64,000 bases of DNA from Thermococcaceae archaeon. GTDB lineage: Archaea > Methanobacteriota_B > Thermococci > Thermococcales > Thermococcaceae. The notes below the pieces were generated by a model. It made no database searches. It was given only the letters and a program-made list of their open reading frames with translations, and was not told where the DNA came from. Positions 46,784 to 54,439 of the stretch are shown here, one piece after another. A program made the translations under genes and the position numbers. The stretch covers positions 23,373 to 87,372 of the forward strand of contig JASGLT010000007.1 in the NCBI GenBank assembly GCA_030156945.1, given 5' to 3'. The first letter of the stretch is position 1. Each line of letters begins with the position of its first letter.

Positions 46784-47637
46784 ATACCCCACCCCCCCGA
46801 GGTCACAAGAACGAAAAAGCCGACTAAGCTGCTCATGACGTATGAGATGAACCTCTCAAGAAGTGTTATCGGCACTGCAAGGGCCATAGGAATCCCGAAG
46901 TGAATGAGAACTCCCACCAATCCTCCCTCAACTATCCCGATTCCGCCGGGGGTGAAAGCGATGAGCCCGAGGATGAGGTTTGCCACAGAGATTACGACGA
47001 GAAGTCTCCAGCCGAGGTGAAGCCCAAAGGCAAGGGTAACGAGCTTGAGCCGGACCACATCGAGAATCCAAACACAGGAGCTCAGGACTATGCCACCCAG
47101 CGTTATGTGGTGTTTGTCTTTTAGTGAAGCTATCCTCTCGACTTCCTCCTCACTGGCACCTTTACGGAAAAGCTTGAACGAAAGCTTAACGAACCAGTCC
47201 CATTTTACCCAGACCGCTATGATAAGTGCCATCACGATAAAGGCCGCCGTCTCAGGAACCTGAGAAAAGTAGAACATCCCCACGAGGAAAAGGGCAAAAA
47301 CCGGTATGCTCTCGAGGATTCTCTCATAAACGACACTCGTTGTTGAGATTCCGAGGGGAATGCCCTTCCTTTTTGAAATCCACGCTATCCTTAAAACCTC
47401 CCCGCCGCCACGACTCGTCGGAGTAACGTTGTTCATGAAAATTGAAGCCAATATTGCCTTTAAAAGCTCCAAAAGAGGAGCATCCTTACCCATTCCCCTA
47501 AGGACGAGCTTCCAGCGGAGAGCATATACAACAACGCTCAGATAATACGTCAGAAGGGCCAGAAAAAGGTATCTAAGGGGAACCTCTTTCAAGAGGCTTA
47601 AATACTGCAGACCTGAATTTATCATCTCCCCTATCAT
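46759..47637 (-). CDS. Lysylphosphatidylglycerol-synthase-like membrane protein (flippase-like)
   Basis: A 292-residue polytopic protein with about 7-8 helices of the LPG_synthase_TM/UPF0104 (AglD-like C-terminal) type. Family motifs are ALRWKLVLRGMG, NNVTPTSRGGGEVLRIAWISKR, and, near the C-terminus, LGLIAFTPGGIGIVEGGLVGVLIHFGIP. Members may flip lipid-linked molecules. With the overlapping GT4 enzyme and the deacetylase it forms a three-gene surface-glycan or glycolipid set. Confidence 0.85.
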   Translation of the reverse strand: MIGEMINSGLQYLSLLKEVPLRYLFLALLTYYLSVVVYALRWKLVLRGMGKDAPLLELLKAILASIFMNNVTPTSRGGGEVLRIAWISKRKGIPLGISTTSVVYERILESIPVFALFLVGMFYFSQVPETAAFIVMALIIAVWVKWDWFVKLSFKLFRKGASEEEVERIASLKDKHHITLGGIVLSSCVWILDVVRLKLVTLAFGLHLGWRLLVVISVANLILGLIAFTPGGIGIVEGGLVGVLIHFGIPMALAVPITLLERFISYVMSSLVGFFVLVTSGGWGIWRALKSQ

Positions 47638-47700
47638 TCCCCAGCTCCCGTCCTTAATTACTCAAGGAGCCTTAAAAATGTTGTTACTGGGGGGCTTAAG

Positions 47701-48648
47701 TTACGGCAACGTTGGTCCTTTCAGTGATTTCGAGAAGTGCTCCCAGCCGTATGGCTGAAGAGGCTTCCCATCCATGTGGACACCGAATCCCCTCTCAACG
47801 CGCCCTATAACCGTGAACTCAAAATCAAGATCGAACACGCGCTCCGAGGGCACTGTGAAGACCAGCTCGAATTCCTCACCACTGGAGAGAGCTATATCGA
47901 AGGGTTTTTCCCTTAAAATCTCGGCAACCTCCTGTACTTCCTCCCTGACCGGAAGTCTCTCGGAGCTAATCTCTATCCTCACCCCGCTCATCTTCGCCAG
48001 CAGATGAAGCTCCTTCGAAAGGCCGTCGCTTATGTCTATGGCAGAGTTCGCAAACTGGCTTAGAACAATACCCTCCCTAACCCGTGCAAGGGGTTCAAGG
48101 AACTTTTCGTAGAGGGCTTTCCTGGTGCTCTCAGGCACTTCGAGGTTGTACTTCCATACAAGATAGCCAGCGAACGCCCGTCCGATATCCCCAGTCACAC
48201 AAACGAGGTCGCCGGGCTTTGCACCCGACCTGGTTAACAGCCGTTTGGTTCTTCCAAGGGCAATACCGTCAATTACCAGGTCATCAGCTTCGTTCGTGTC
48301 CGCGCTGAGAACTGGGACCCTGTAGTAGTCGAGGGCCTCTCCTACCCCCCTGGCAATTCCCTCAAGGTAGTTTTCATCCAGCCCCTCAGGAATTCCGAGC
48401 GAGAAGAGGAAGCCAATTGGTTTAGCCCCCATAGCTGCAACGTCGCTCACGTTCATCGTCACGGCTTTGAACCCGACCTGCTCGGGCGTCATAATGTCGG
48501 GAACATCGGTTTTCCGGACGAGCATGTCGTTGGTGGCAACGAGCCATTCGTCCCCTATCTTTAAAGCTCCTGCATCGTCTCCAAGGGGGAGCTCACCATG
48601 CCTTTTCAGGTGCTTGAGGAAGAGCTCGATTATTTCCGACTCCCGCAT
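47701..48648 (-). CDS. thiL: Thiamine-monophosphate kinase
   Basis: A 315-residue ThiL, which phosphorylates thiamine monophosphate to the diphosphate cofactor. Typical motifs are LPLGDDAGAL near the N-terminus, MNVSDVAAMGAKPIGFLFSLGIP, GLVGADTNE-like VLSADTNEADDLVIDG, VCVTGDIGRAFAGYLVWK, and IDISDGLSKELHLLAKMSGV. Its start lies inside the last codons of the PIN toxin gene (19-bp overlap), with the ribosome-binding GGAGG also inside that gene. Confidence 0.92.
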   Translation of the reverse strand: MRESEIIELFLKHLKRHGELPLGDDAGALKIGDEWLVATNDMLVRKTDVPDIMTPEQVGFKAVTMNVSDVAAMGAKPIGFLFSLGIPEGLDENYLEGIARGVGEALDYYRVPVLSADTNEADDLVIDGIALGRTKRLLTRSGAKPGDLVCVTGDIGRAFAGYLVWKYNLEVPESTRKALYEKFLEPLARVREGIVLSQFANSAIDISDGLSKELHLLAKMSGVRIEISSERLPVREEVQEVAEILREKPFDIALSSGEEFELVFTVPSERVFDLDFEFTVIGRVERGFGVHMDGKPLQPYGWEHFSKSLKGPTLP

Positions 48649-49055
48649 GATATCGCCTCCGCGGGTGTTAAGATCATAAAACAGAACCCCATGTGGCAGA
48701 AAAGCTTTTCACCGTCTCGAAGGCTAAGGAGGTCTTTATCTCCCGTTACCAGTGCCTCAACTTTTCCCGAAACTGCTGCAGCGATTATTGGATTGTCTTT
48801 TGGATCCCGCGAAATAGGCGGAATTTTTCCTGTTTGCACTTTGATCGAGAACTCTTCCAAGAGCAAGAGGTATCTGTCGACCTTATCAGGAGAAATCCCA
48901 AATTTTCCAGTAAGGACTCTTCTAATTTCATCCTCTATATAATCTGAGATGACGTTCTCGTGGAGTCCCACAAGGCATTCCCAGAGGAGCCGCCGTTCGT
49001 TACCGTGCCAGAAGTAGGCAGAAATGAGAACGTTGGTGTCAAGCAAGACCCTCAT
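48630..49055 (-). CDS. PIN-domain toxin (VapC-like, PIN_3 type)
   Basis: A 141-residue PIN nuclease. MRVLLDTNVLISAYFWHG carries the first Asp; EDEIRRVLTGKFG and DPKDNPIIAAAVSGKVEALVTGDKDLLSL carry the others. It belongs to the type annotated as a TA toxin component of the PIN family. Its start overlaps the AbrB-type antitoxin stop by 4 bp. It overlaps thiL by 19 bp, and the unusual Cys-rich end (CHMGFCFMIL...ISCGSRK) lies near the junction. Confidence 0.85.
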   Translation of the reverse strand: MRVLLDTNVLISAYFWHGNERRLLWECLVGLHENVISDYIEDEIRRVLTGKFGISPDKVDRYLLLLEEFSIKVQTGKIPPISRDPKDNPIIAAAVSGKVEALVTGDKDLLSLRDGEKLFCHMGFCFMILTPAEAISCGSRK

Positions 49056-49294
49056 TTTCCATACCTCACTTCCCTCACTGCTTTGGCAACGTCCTCCTCT
49101 GAAACTCCAAGGGATTTTGCCGCTTCTTCTCCTTCTTTGAGGATCTCCTCGACGTCGATATTAAGTTTTTTCATCACTATAACGTCCCCTCTGGAGAAGA
49201 TTAGCAGGTACTCCCCCTCCTTTATACCCAGCTTTTCTCTGAGGCTTTTCGGTATCACGATCTGACCCTTCGAGGAGACTTTCACGACCTCCAT
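49052..49294 (-). CDS. AbrB/MazE-type antitoxin
   Basis: An 80-residue protein with an N-terminal swapped-hairpin (SpoVT/AbrB) DNA-binding domain: VVKVSSKGQIVIPKSLREKLGIKEG, about residues 3-45. A C-terminal helical tail (VEEILKEGEEAAKSLGVSEEDVAKAV) should bind the PIN toxin. GGTGATACAC precedes ATG 49294. It would repress its own promoter upstream, as other such antitoxins do. Confidence 0.88.
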   Translation of the reverse strand: MEVVKVSSKGQIVIPKSLREKLGIKEGEYLLIFSRGDVIVMKKLNIDVEEILKEGEEAAKSLGVSEEDVAKAVREVRYGK

Positions 49295-49323
49295 GTGTAT
49301 CACCGTAAGAAATTCCAACTTTC

Positions 49324-50589
49324 TTACTTATTTGACTTTCGGAGGAACTCGGTTATACTCCTCTGTTTGGGCTTTTCCTCAACGTCTGGAACTTCAACCT
49401 CGATGCTCTCCAGATCCTCAATTCTCGCGTTCTTGATTTCCTCCGGAAGCCTTATTTCACCGTACTTTCCGCCACCACCGGGGATTACTATCAGCTTTCT
49501 ATTCCTGTACGCCCAGACTGCCTTGGCTACCTCCTCGTGAACCTTTGCCAGCTCCTCGACGGGAACATCGACAAGAACCCTTATCTCGCTTCCAAACTCT
49601 TTCAGAAACCTCTCCCAGAAGAGCCTAACGGCCTTGGTCTCAACTCCTTTGTCGAGAACCATCGCTATTATCTCGGCGAGGGGGGCGAGGTGCAGGTAGG
49701 GCGGTCTGTCCTTCGGCCTCTCGGTAGTGTCCGCAAGCTCAAGTATCCTATCCCTTACACCCTTCTTTATTCTCCCGCCGCACTTCGGGCACTTCCAGCG
49801 GAAGGCTTTGGCCTCTTCGAGGGAGTACTTGGTGTAACAGCGGGAACACGCTGTAAGGTGGTACTTGCCGAGCCTTGGGTCTAAGCCCGCGTTGAGGACT
49901 ATTTTTCTTCCGCGCTTCATTATGGCCTTCCGGATTTCTTCGAAGGTAGCTTCATCAACCTCAAAGCGGTTGAACTCCCTTCCAAGCCGGTGGGGCATCG
50001 GTGAGTGGGCGTCGCTGTTGCTGAGGTAGGTTAGTTTGTGGTGGGCTTTAATCATGTCCGCCATTTCGCTGTCCGCCGAGAGACCGAGCTCGAGGAAGTG
50101 GATTTTGGCGTCATCGTAGGCGCCCTTCAACGAGTCATGCTCCTTGTAGAGGCTCGTCCAGGGAGTAAAGGCGTGAGCCGGGCCTATGAGAACGCCGAGT
50201 TCGTTAGCCAAATCTGCGATCTCCGCTGCTGAAAGAGTGAGATGTGGTCTTCCCTCGCTCTCGATGTCGGAAGAATAGGGCTTAAGCTCCTCCCTCATCT
50301 CGCGGACGGTTTCAATGCTCGGGAAAATAAGAACGTGGTGAACCCTTCGGTTATCTTCAACCTCGGTCGTTAGGAGAAACCTGATGCCGTTCCTCTCGTA
50401 GGTGCCTTCATCTACCTTTTTAGTGTATTTGAGAAGTTCTTTCTCCCAGTTCGGGTTGAGAATGTCCCCGGTGCCAACCATTTCAAGCCCCTTGAAGCGG
50501 GCGTTTTCGGCCAGATTTGGAATAGTCATTGCCTTGGAGACCGCCTTTGAGTAGCGTGAGTGAATGTGGAGGTCAGCATCTATGTGCAT
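49324..50589 (-). CDS. Endonuclease Q (PHP-domain DNA repair nuclease)
   Basis: A 421-residue PHP-domain protein matching EndoQ, which cleaves 5' of deoxyinosine, uracil and abasic sites. DADLHIHSRYSKAVSK begins the PHP metal site; HAFTPWTSLYKEH and LSNSDAHSPMPHRLGREF continue it. A zinc finger (CSRCYTKYSLEEAKAFRWKC followed by PKCG) lies about 228-252. The C-terminus QRSITEFLRKSNK resembles a PCNA-interacting peptide (Q-x2-I-x2-F-L), consistent with coupling to the replication clamp. It is upstream of the AbrB-PIN pair on the same strand. Confidence 0.85.
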   Translation of the reverse strand: MHIDADLHIHSRYSKAVSKAMTIPNLAENARFKGLEMVGTGDILNPNWEKELLKYTKKVDEGTYERNGIRFLLTTEVEDNRRVHHVLIFPSIETVREMREELKPYSSDIESEGRPHLTLSAAEIADLANELGVLIGPAHAFTPWTSLYKEHDSLKGAYDDAKIHFLELGLSADSEMADMIKAHHKLTYLSNSDAHSPMPHRLGREFNRFEVDEATFEEIRKAIMKRGRKIVLNAGLDPRLGKYHLTACSRCYTKYSLEEAKAFRWKCPKCGGRIKKGVRDRILELADTTERPKDRPPYLHLAPLAEIIAMVLDKGVETKAVRLFWERFLKEFGSEIRVLVDVPVEELAKVHEEVAKAVWAYRNRKLIVIPGGGGKYGEIRLPEEIKNARIEDLESIEVEVPDVEEKPKQRSITEFLRKSNK

Positions 50590-50658
50590 GGAACCACCGA
50601 CTTTTTGTAGAGGCTTAAGCTTTTATACCCACCGCCCCAACTGGTTTTGGTGAAGACT

Positions 50659-51129
50659 GTGAAAGTTGAAGGATTTGTAGCTGCACTCAGAGAAGCCGAG
50701 ACGATAGGCGAGCTCTTTAAGATACTCCAGGAGAAAGGTGCCCCGGTTCTCGAACTGGACGGGAGCAGGTTCCTCATCGTAGTTGAGGGCGACTTCGAGG
50801 GCAGACCCTTCTGGACCGAGATAAACGGTGAGAAGGCCAACCAGGCCCTTGGCGATGCAATGCTCAACTCATCGAGCTTCCCCTTCAAGTGCAAGAAGCC
50901 CTACACTGGCGGAAACGTCATATTCGTGAACTTCGACGACATAGAGGTCGAGAAGTTCCTGGTTGCCTACCGCGACCCCGACTACGGTATCTTCTACCTC
51001 GTCGAGAACGGAGAGGCCAAGGAGATAACAAAGGAGGAATACGAGAAGCTCCTTCCCGAGATGCCGGATTTCAAGGTAAAGGGTATGAGCGAAGAACAGA
51101 TGGACATGATGGGAGCTTTCTTTGGATGA
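50659..51129 (+). CDS. Conserved protein of unknown function
   Basis: A 156-residue soluble alpha-beta protein. Visible segments are LFKILQEKGAPVLELDGSRFLIVVEGDFEGR, KPYTGGNVIFVNFDDIEVEKFLVAYRDPDYGIFYLVEN and an acidic helical end. GTG 50659 has GGTGA 5 nt upstream and is preferred over GTG 50650. A TATA element (CTTTTATA, about 50619-50626) lies between it and the divergent EndoQ gene. I do not recognise a named family; two cysteines and no catalytic pattern. Confidence 0.6.
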   Translation: MKVEGFVAALREAETIGELFKILQEKGAPVLELDGSRFLIVVEGDFEGRPFWTEINGEKANQALGDAMLNSSSFPFKCKKPYTGGNVIFVNFDDIEVEKFLVAYRDPDYGIFYLVENGEAKEITKEEYEKLLPEMPDFKVKGMSEEQMDMMGAFFG

Positions 51130-51142
51130 AAAAGGGAAAGGC

Positions 51143-52462
51143 TCACTCAGAGCCTTTCAGCTCCTTTATCTTCTCCTTCGTCTCCTGTATTCTCCCGACC
51201 TTCTGGGCGGCTTTTTCCGCCTTCGCCTTCTCTATCTCCTCTTTGAACGCCCACTTGAGGAGCGGCGGGGTTATCAGCACTGAGACCGTGATGAATATCA
51301 GCGTGGCCGCTATGAACTTGGGAGCGTCGCCTGGTGGGATTGCCCCGCCGTGGATTGCCACCATGAGGTCAACGAGCGCCACTTCAGTCCTAGGAACCGA
51401 ACCGATTCCCATCTGGAGCGACATCCAGAAGTTCTTCCGCGTGAAGAGGAAGTCCCTGCCCCTGCCCCATGCCGTTATCCACGCTCCAAAGCCCCTGCCG
51501 ACGATCTTTCCGACTATGGCTATGACCGATAGAACAGCCGCGAGCGTTATTGCATCCGCATTCTCAAAGACCTTGAGGTTGAGCATGGCTCCAGTGTGGA
51601 CGAAGAAGAACGGAATGAGGAGGCCGTAGCCTATCGCTCTAACGTCTTCCATAATGCGTTTACCCTCGGGAAGCTTTGAGAGGATGAGGCCCATCATGAA
51701 GGCACCTTCGATGGCCGCTACAAACCATCCCTCTGCCAGAGCCGCGAAGAGGAACATCATACCGATTGCCATCCCCAGGATACCCTTTTCCACGTGAAGC
51801 CTCTCCGCGAACCTGATGTAGTGGTCGATGAAGTACCAGCCGAGAACGCCCGTTATGATGAAGAAGGCCACTATCTTGATGCTCAGCTCGAAGAGGCCCC
51901 CCGTCCCGACGGCAAAGATAACGAGGGCTATGCCGAGGAAGTCGTCCATGACGCTCGCGCTGAGGGAAGCGGCTCCGACCTCGCTCCTCAAAACTCCCAA
52001 ATCCATCATGACCCTAACGGTGAGACCTATGCTCGTGGCTGTCAGAAGGACGCCGCCGGCGAAGGCCTCCCTGCTCGGGTAGCCCATGGCCATGAGCGCC
52101 CACCAGCCAAGGAGGAGCGGAACAGATACTCCAAGAATGGTGGAGACAGTTGCAGTAACGCCGGTTTTCTTGAGCTGTTCTATGTCAGTGTCAAGGGCAC
52201 CTAAGAAGAGCAGGAAGATTATGCCGAGCTTCGCCAGAAACTCGGCGATCTGATTTAAGACGGACTCATAGCCCATCCCGCTGACGATGGGCAGGTAATC
52301 GGGAGCAACGTAACCAAAGTAAACGAGGTTACCGAGAATCATACCCATTATAAGCTCGCCGAGGACTCCCGGGAGCTCGAAGCGCTCTATTATGCTGTCG
52401 CTGATTTTGGCCAGGATGAGCGCGATGCCTATCGTCGCCAGAAGCCACGCTACCCCTTCCAT
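51143..52462 (-). CDS. CPA2-type cation:proton antiporter
   Basis: A 439-residue membrane protein with about 12-13 helices of the Na+/H+ (or K+/H+) exchanger family. LPGVLGELIMGMILGNLVYFG, FLAKLGIIFLLFLGALDTDIEQLKK and SLSASVMDDFLGIALVIFAVG are typical; the Asp pair in VMDDFLG is the likely ion site. GIGSVPRTEVALVDLM near the C-terminus carries the conserved arginine/glutamate region. The start overlaps the upstream CBS-domain gene by 13 bp. Confidence 0.9.
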   Translation of the reverse strand: MEGVAWLLATIGIALILAKISDSIIERFELPGVLGELIMGMILGNLVYFGYVAPDYLPIVSGMGYESVLNQIAEFLAKLGIIFLLFLGALDTDIEQLKKTGVTATVSTILGVSVPLLLGWWALMAMGYPSREAFAGGVLLTATSIGLTVRVMMDLGVLRSEVGAASLSASVMDDFLGIALVIFAVGTGGLFELSIKIVAFFIITGVLGWYFIDHYIRFAERLHVEKGILGMAIGMMFLFAALAEGWFVAAIEGAFMMGLILSKLPEGKRIMEDVRAIGYGLLIPFFFVHTGAMLNLKVFENADAITLAAVLSVIAIVGKIVGRGFGAWITAWGRGRDFLFTRKNFWMSLQMGIGSVPRTEVALVDLMVAIHGGAIPPGDAPKFIAATLIFITVSVLITPPLLKWAFKEEIEKAKAEKAAQKVGRIQETKEKIKELKGSE

Positions 52463-52944
52463 TGGGCACCACCCACCCTGAGCAGTCTGAGGAACTCGTC
52501 TATCAGAATCCTCAGGCTTATCTCACCGACAAGCCTCTCTCCTTCGACCACAGCCAGAACCTGGGCCTTGTAGCGCCTCATTTTATTGAGGGCATCGAGG
52601 ACGGTGGCGTCCTCCTCAATCGTTAGAGGATGCCTGTCTGCGACGTCTTCAGCCCTGGCGGCACCGCTGAGAAGAGACCGCATGCTCCTGCTTGTCATTC
52701 CGAGCTTGAACCTGTGAGATTCAGGCGGAAGGAGAATGTCAATGACGTCCATATAACGGATAACACCGACCAGCTCCATGCTCCCCCTGTCTTTCACGAC
52801 CCAGACGTGGTGCCTCGTCCTGAGGAGCTTGAGGACGTTGAGGAGGTCAGAATCAGCAGTTACAATTGGCATGGTATCAGGCTTGGGCATTATCTGGGAG
52901 ACTTTGAGAGAGTGGAACTTTTCAAGGGCCGCCTCGACATCCAT
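52450..52944 (-). CDS. CBS-domain protein, probable regulator of the antiporter
   Basis: A 164-residue protein made of two CBS modules (about 15-75 and 88-150): MPIVTADSDLLNVLKLLRTRHHVWVVKDRGSMELVGVIRYMDVIDILL and HPLTIEEDATVLDALNKMRRYKAQVLAVVEGERLVGEISLR are given only by their ends and core. Paired CBS domains bind adenine nucleotides. ATG 52944 has GGTGA 5 nt upstream. The 13-bp overlap with the antiporter gene suggests the CBS protein senses energy or ionic state for that transporter, an inference. Confidence 0.85.
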   Translation of the reverse strand: MDVEAALEKFHSLKVSQIMPKPDTMPIVTADSDLLNVLKLLRTRHHVWVVKDRGSMELVGVIRYMDVIDILLPPESHRFKLGMTSRSMRSLLSGAARAEDVADRHPLTIEEDATVLDALNKMRRYKAQVLAVVEGERLVGEISLRILIDEFLRLLRVGGAQWKG

Positions 52945-53017
52945 ATGCCTCACCGGGCGTAAGATTTTGAAAAAGTCCTCTTAAGGGTTTCTGAACGGTG
53001 AAAAGCAGAAGAGAACA

Positions 53018-53033
53018 GAAAAATGCATTTTTC
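53018..53033. repeat. 16-bp perfect palindrome in the CBS-antiporter upstream region
   Basis: GAAAAATGCATTTTTC is a perfect palindrome 74-89 bp before the CBS gene start, on the upstream side. GTGAAAA about 20 bp away and TTTTTCAC overlapping it give a wider dyad. It could be a regulator site for the CBS-antiporter operon. Confidence 0.45.
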
Positions 53034-53049
53034 ACGGCGGTGGATACTG

Positions 53050-53057
53050 AAAAAAAA
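53050..53057 (-). terminator. T8 terminator after the agmatinase gene
   Basis: The minus strand has eight consecutive T residues 14-21 bp after the agmatinase stop codon. Oligo-T tracts of this kind terminate transcription in Thermococcales. Confidence 0.55.
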
Positions 53058-53070
53058 GAACGCAGAAGGC

Positions 53071-53937
53071 TCAGCGCCCGAATTTTGACATTGCTCCAAT
53101 GAAGTAGAAGAGGAGCTTAGCTGCTGTCAACGCCGTCGGATCGCCGAGCTTTTCGCCGGCAACTTCCATTATGTCAAAGCCTGCTATCTCTTTCTTTTCG
53201 GTCAGCCATTCTATGGCCTCAACTACCTCCCAGAACCTTAAACCTCCCGCCTCCGGTGTCCCCGTTGAGGGCACCATCGAGAGGTCAAAGACGTCGATGT
53301 CAATTGAGAGGTAAACCGGCTCGGGAAGGGCCTCTACGAGGTCAACGAAGGCATCAAAGTTGTAGTCTCTCGCATGCACCCACCTTATCCCACTTTCTTC
53401 GGCGTATTCCACTTCTTCCTTCGTCCCGCTCCTTATTCCGAACATAGCTTCCTTTATTCCGAGCTCGCTTATCCTCCTCGCGACGCAGGCGTGGTTGTAC
53501 GGGTTGTCCTCGTAGCTATCTCGAAGGTCGAGGTGGGCGTCGAAGACGACGTAGCTTGCTGGCTTCAATGCCTCAACTGCCCCAAGGGTCTGGGAGTGTT
53601 CCCCGCCGAGGAGGATTGGAATGGCCTTTGGGTTTGCCCTCTTAAGCTCTTCAATGGTCTCCCTTACCCTGTCTGCTGTTTTCCTCGGGTCTCCAGCCGC
53701 AACGGCAATGTCCCCAATGTCAGCTATCGGAAGCTCTGCTATGTCGAGGTCGTAGTCGAGGATGTAGCTTTCGAGGTTCAGCGTCGCGTGCCTTATCAGT
53801 GTCGGCCCGAAGCGTGCCCCAGCTTTGTAGCTCGTAGTCCCGTCGAAGGGAACTCCCAGCAGGACAAACCTGGCTTCCTCAGGTTCCACGAGCGGGAACT
53901 CCAGCTTGAGCGTCTCATACGTGTACAGGAACTCCAT
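53071..53937 (-). CDS. speB: Agmatinase-family ureohydrolase (probable aminopropylagmatinase)
   Basis: A 288-residue ureohydrolase. The binuclear manganese ligands are in ILLGGEHSQTLG, VVFDAHLDLRDSYED and LSIDIDVFDLSMVPSTGTPEAGG. In T. kodakarensis the homologous enzyme hydrolyses N1-aminopropylagmatine to spermidine, and that substrate is more likely here than agmatine. ATG 53937 (MEFLYTYE) has AGGTGA 4-5 nt upstream. A T8 tract follows its stop. Confidence 0.9.
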   Translation of the reverse strand: MEFLYTYETLKLEFPLVEPEEARFVLLGVPFDGTTSYKAGARFGPTLIRHATLNLESYILDYDLDIAELPIADIGDIAVAAGDPRKTADRVRETIEELKRANPKAIPILLGGEHSQTLGAVEALKPASYVVFDAHLDLRDSYEDNPYNHACVARRISELGIKEAMFGIRSGTKEEVEYAEESGIRWVHARDYNFDAFVDLVEALPEPVYLSIDIDVFDLSMVPSTGTPEAGGLRFWEVVEAIEWLTEKKEIAGFDIMEVAGEKLGDPTALTAAKLLFYFIGAMSKFGR

Positions 53938-53979
53938 TCTCTCACCTAAAGGCAAAAATAGAAGAGGGCTTAAAAGCCT

Positions 53980-54429
53980 TCACCTGACTATCATCACGGG
54001 AGGCTTTATCTCCCCCACGACGTCCTCGAGGAGGGAGCCTATCCTCGTCTTCCCGCTCTTTCCGTACGCACCCATGACGACAAGGGAGTATTTCCCGCTG
54101 TTTGCCTCCTCAAGGACTTTTTCCCTGGCAGTTCCCTCTACAATCCTGAAGGAGCAGTTAATGCCCTCCCTCTGACCCAGCTCCAGGAGAGCGGAGATAA
54201 CATCGTGGATGCCCTTCTTCATCTCCTTCCAGGCAGTTTCCTCGAACTTCTTGAGCTTTTCAACGTCGCCGCTTCTCATTGCGAGGCTTACCGCTATCGC
54301 CTGCGCCTCCTTCCTGTCCAGGACGGAGAACAGTACCACCTTGGCTCCCTTCTTCCTTGCAACCGAAAACGCATGAAGGGCTGCCTTCTGACTCCACTTC
54401 GAGCCGTCCACGAGCACGAGTATTCTCAT
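53980..54429 (-). CDS. Universal stress protein
   Basis: A 149-residue UspA-fold protein. MRILVLVDGSKWSQKAALHAF is the N-terminal strand and ATP-loop; VVMGAYGKSGKTRIGSLLEDVVGEIKPPVMIVR is the C-terminal G-x2-G-x9-G(S/T)-type nucleotide motif in slightly altered form, quoted by its parts VVMGAYGKSG and KPPVMIVR. It lies 10 bp after the ion permease gene and is probably its co-regulated partner. Confidence 0.85.
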   Translation of the reverse strand: MRILVLVDGSKWSQKAALHAFSVARKKGAKVVLFSVLDRKEAQAIAVSLAMRSGDVEKLKKFEETAWKEMKKGIHDVISALLELGQREGINCSFRIVEGTAREKVLEEANSGKYSLVVMGAYGKSGKTRIGSLLEDVVGEIKPPVMIVR

Positions 54430-54439
54430 ATCCACCACC

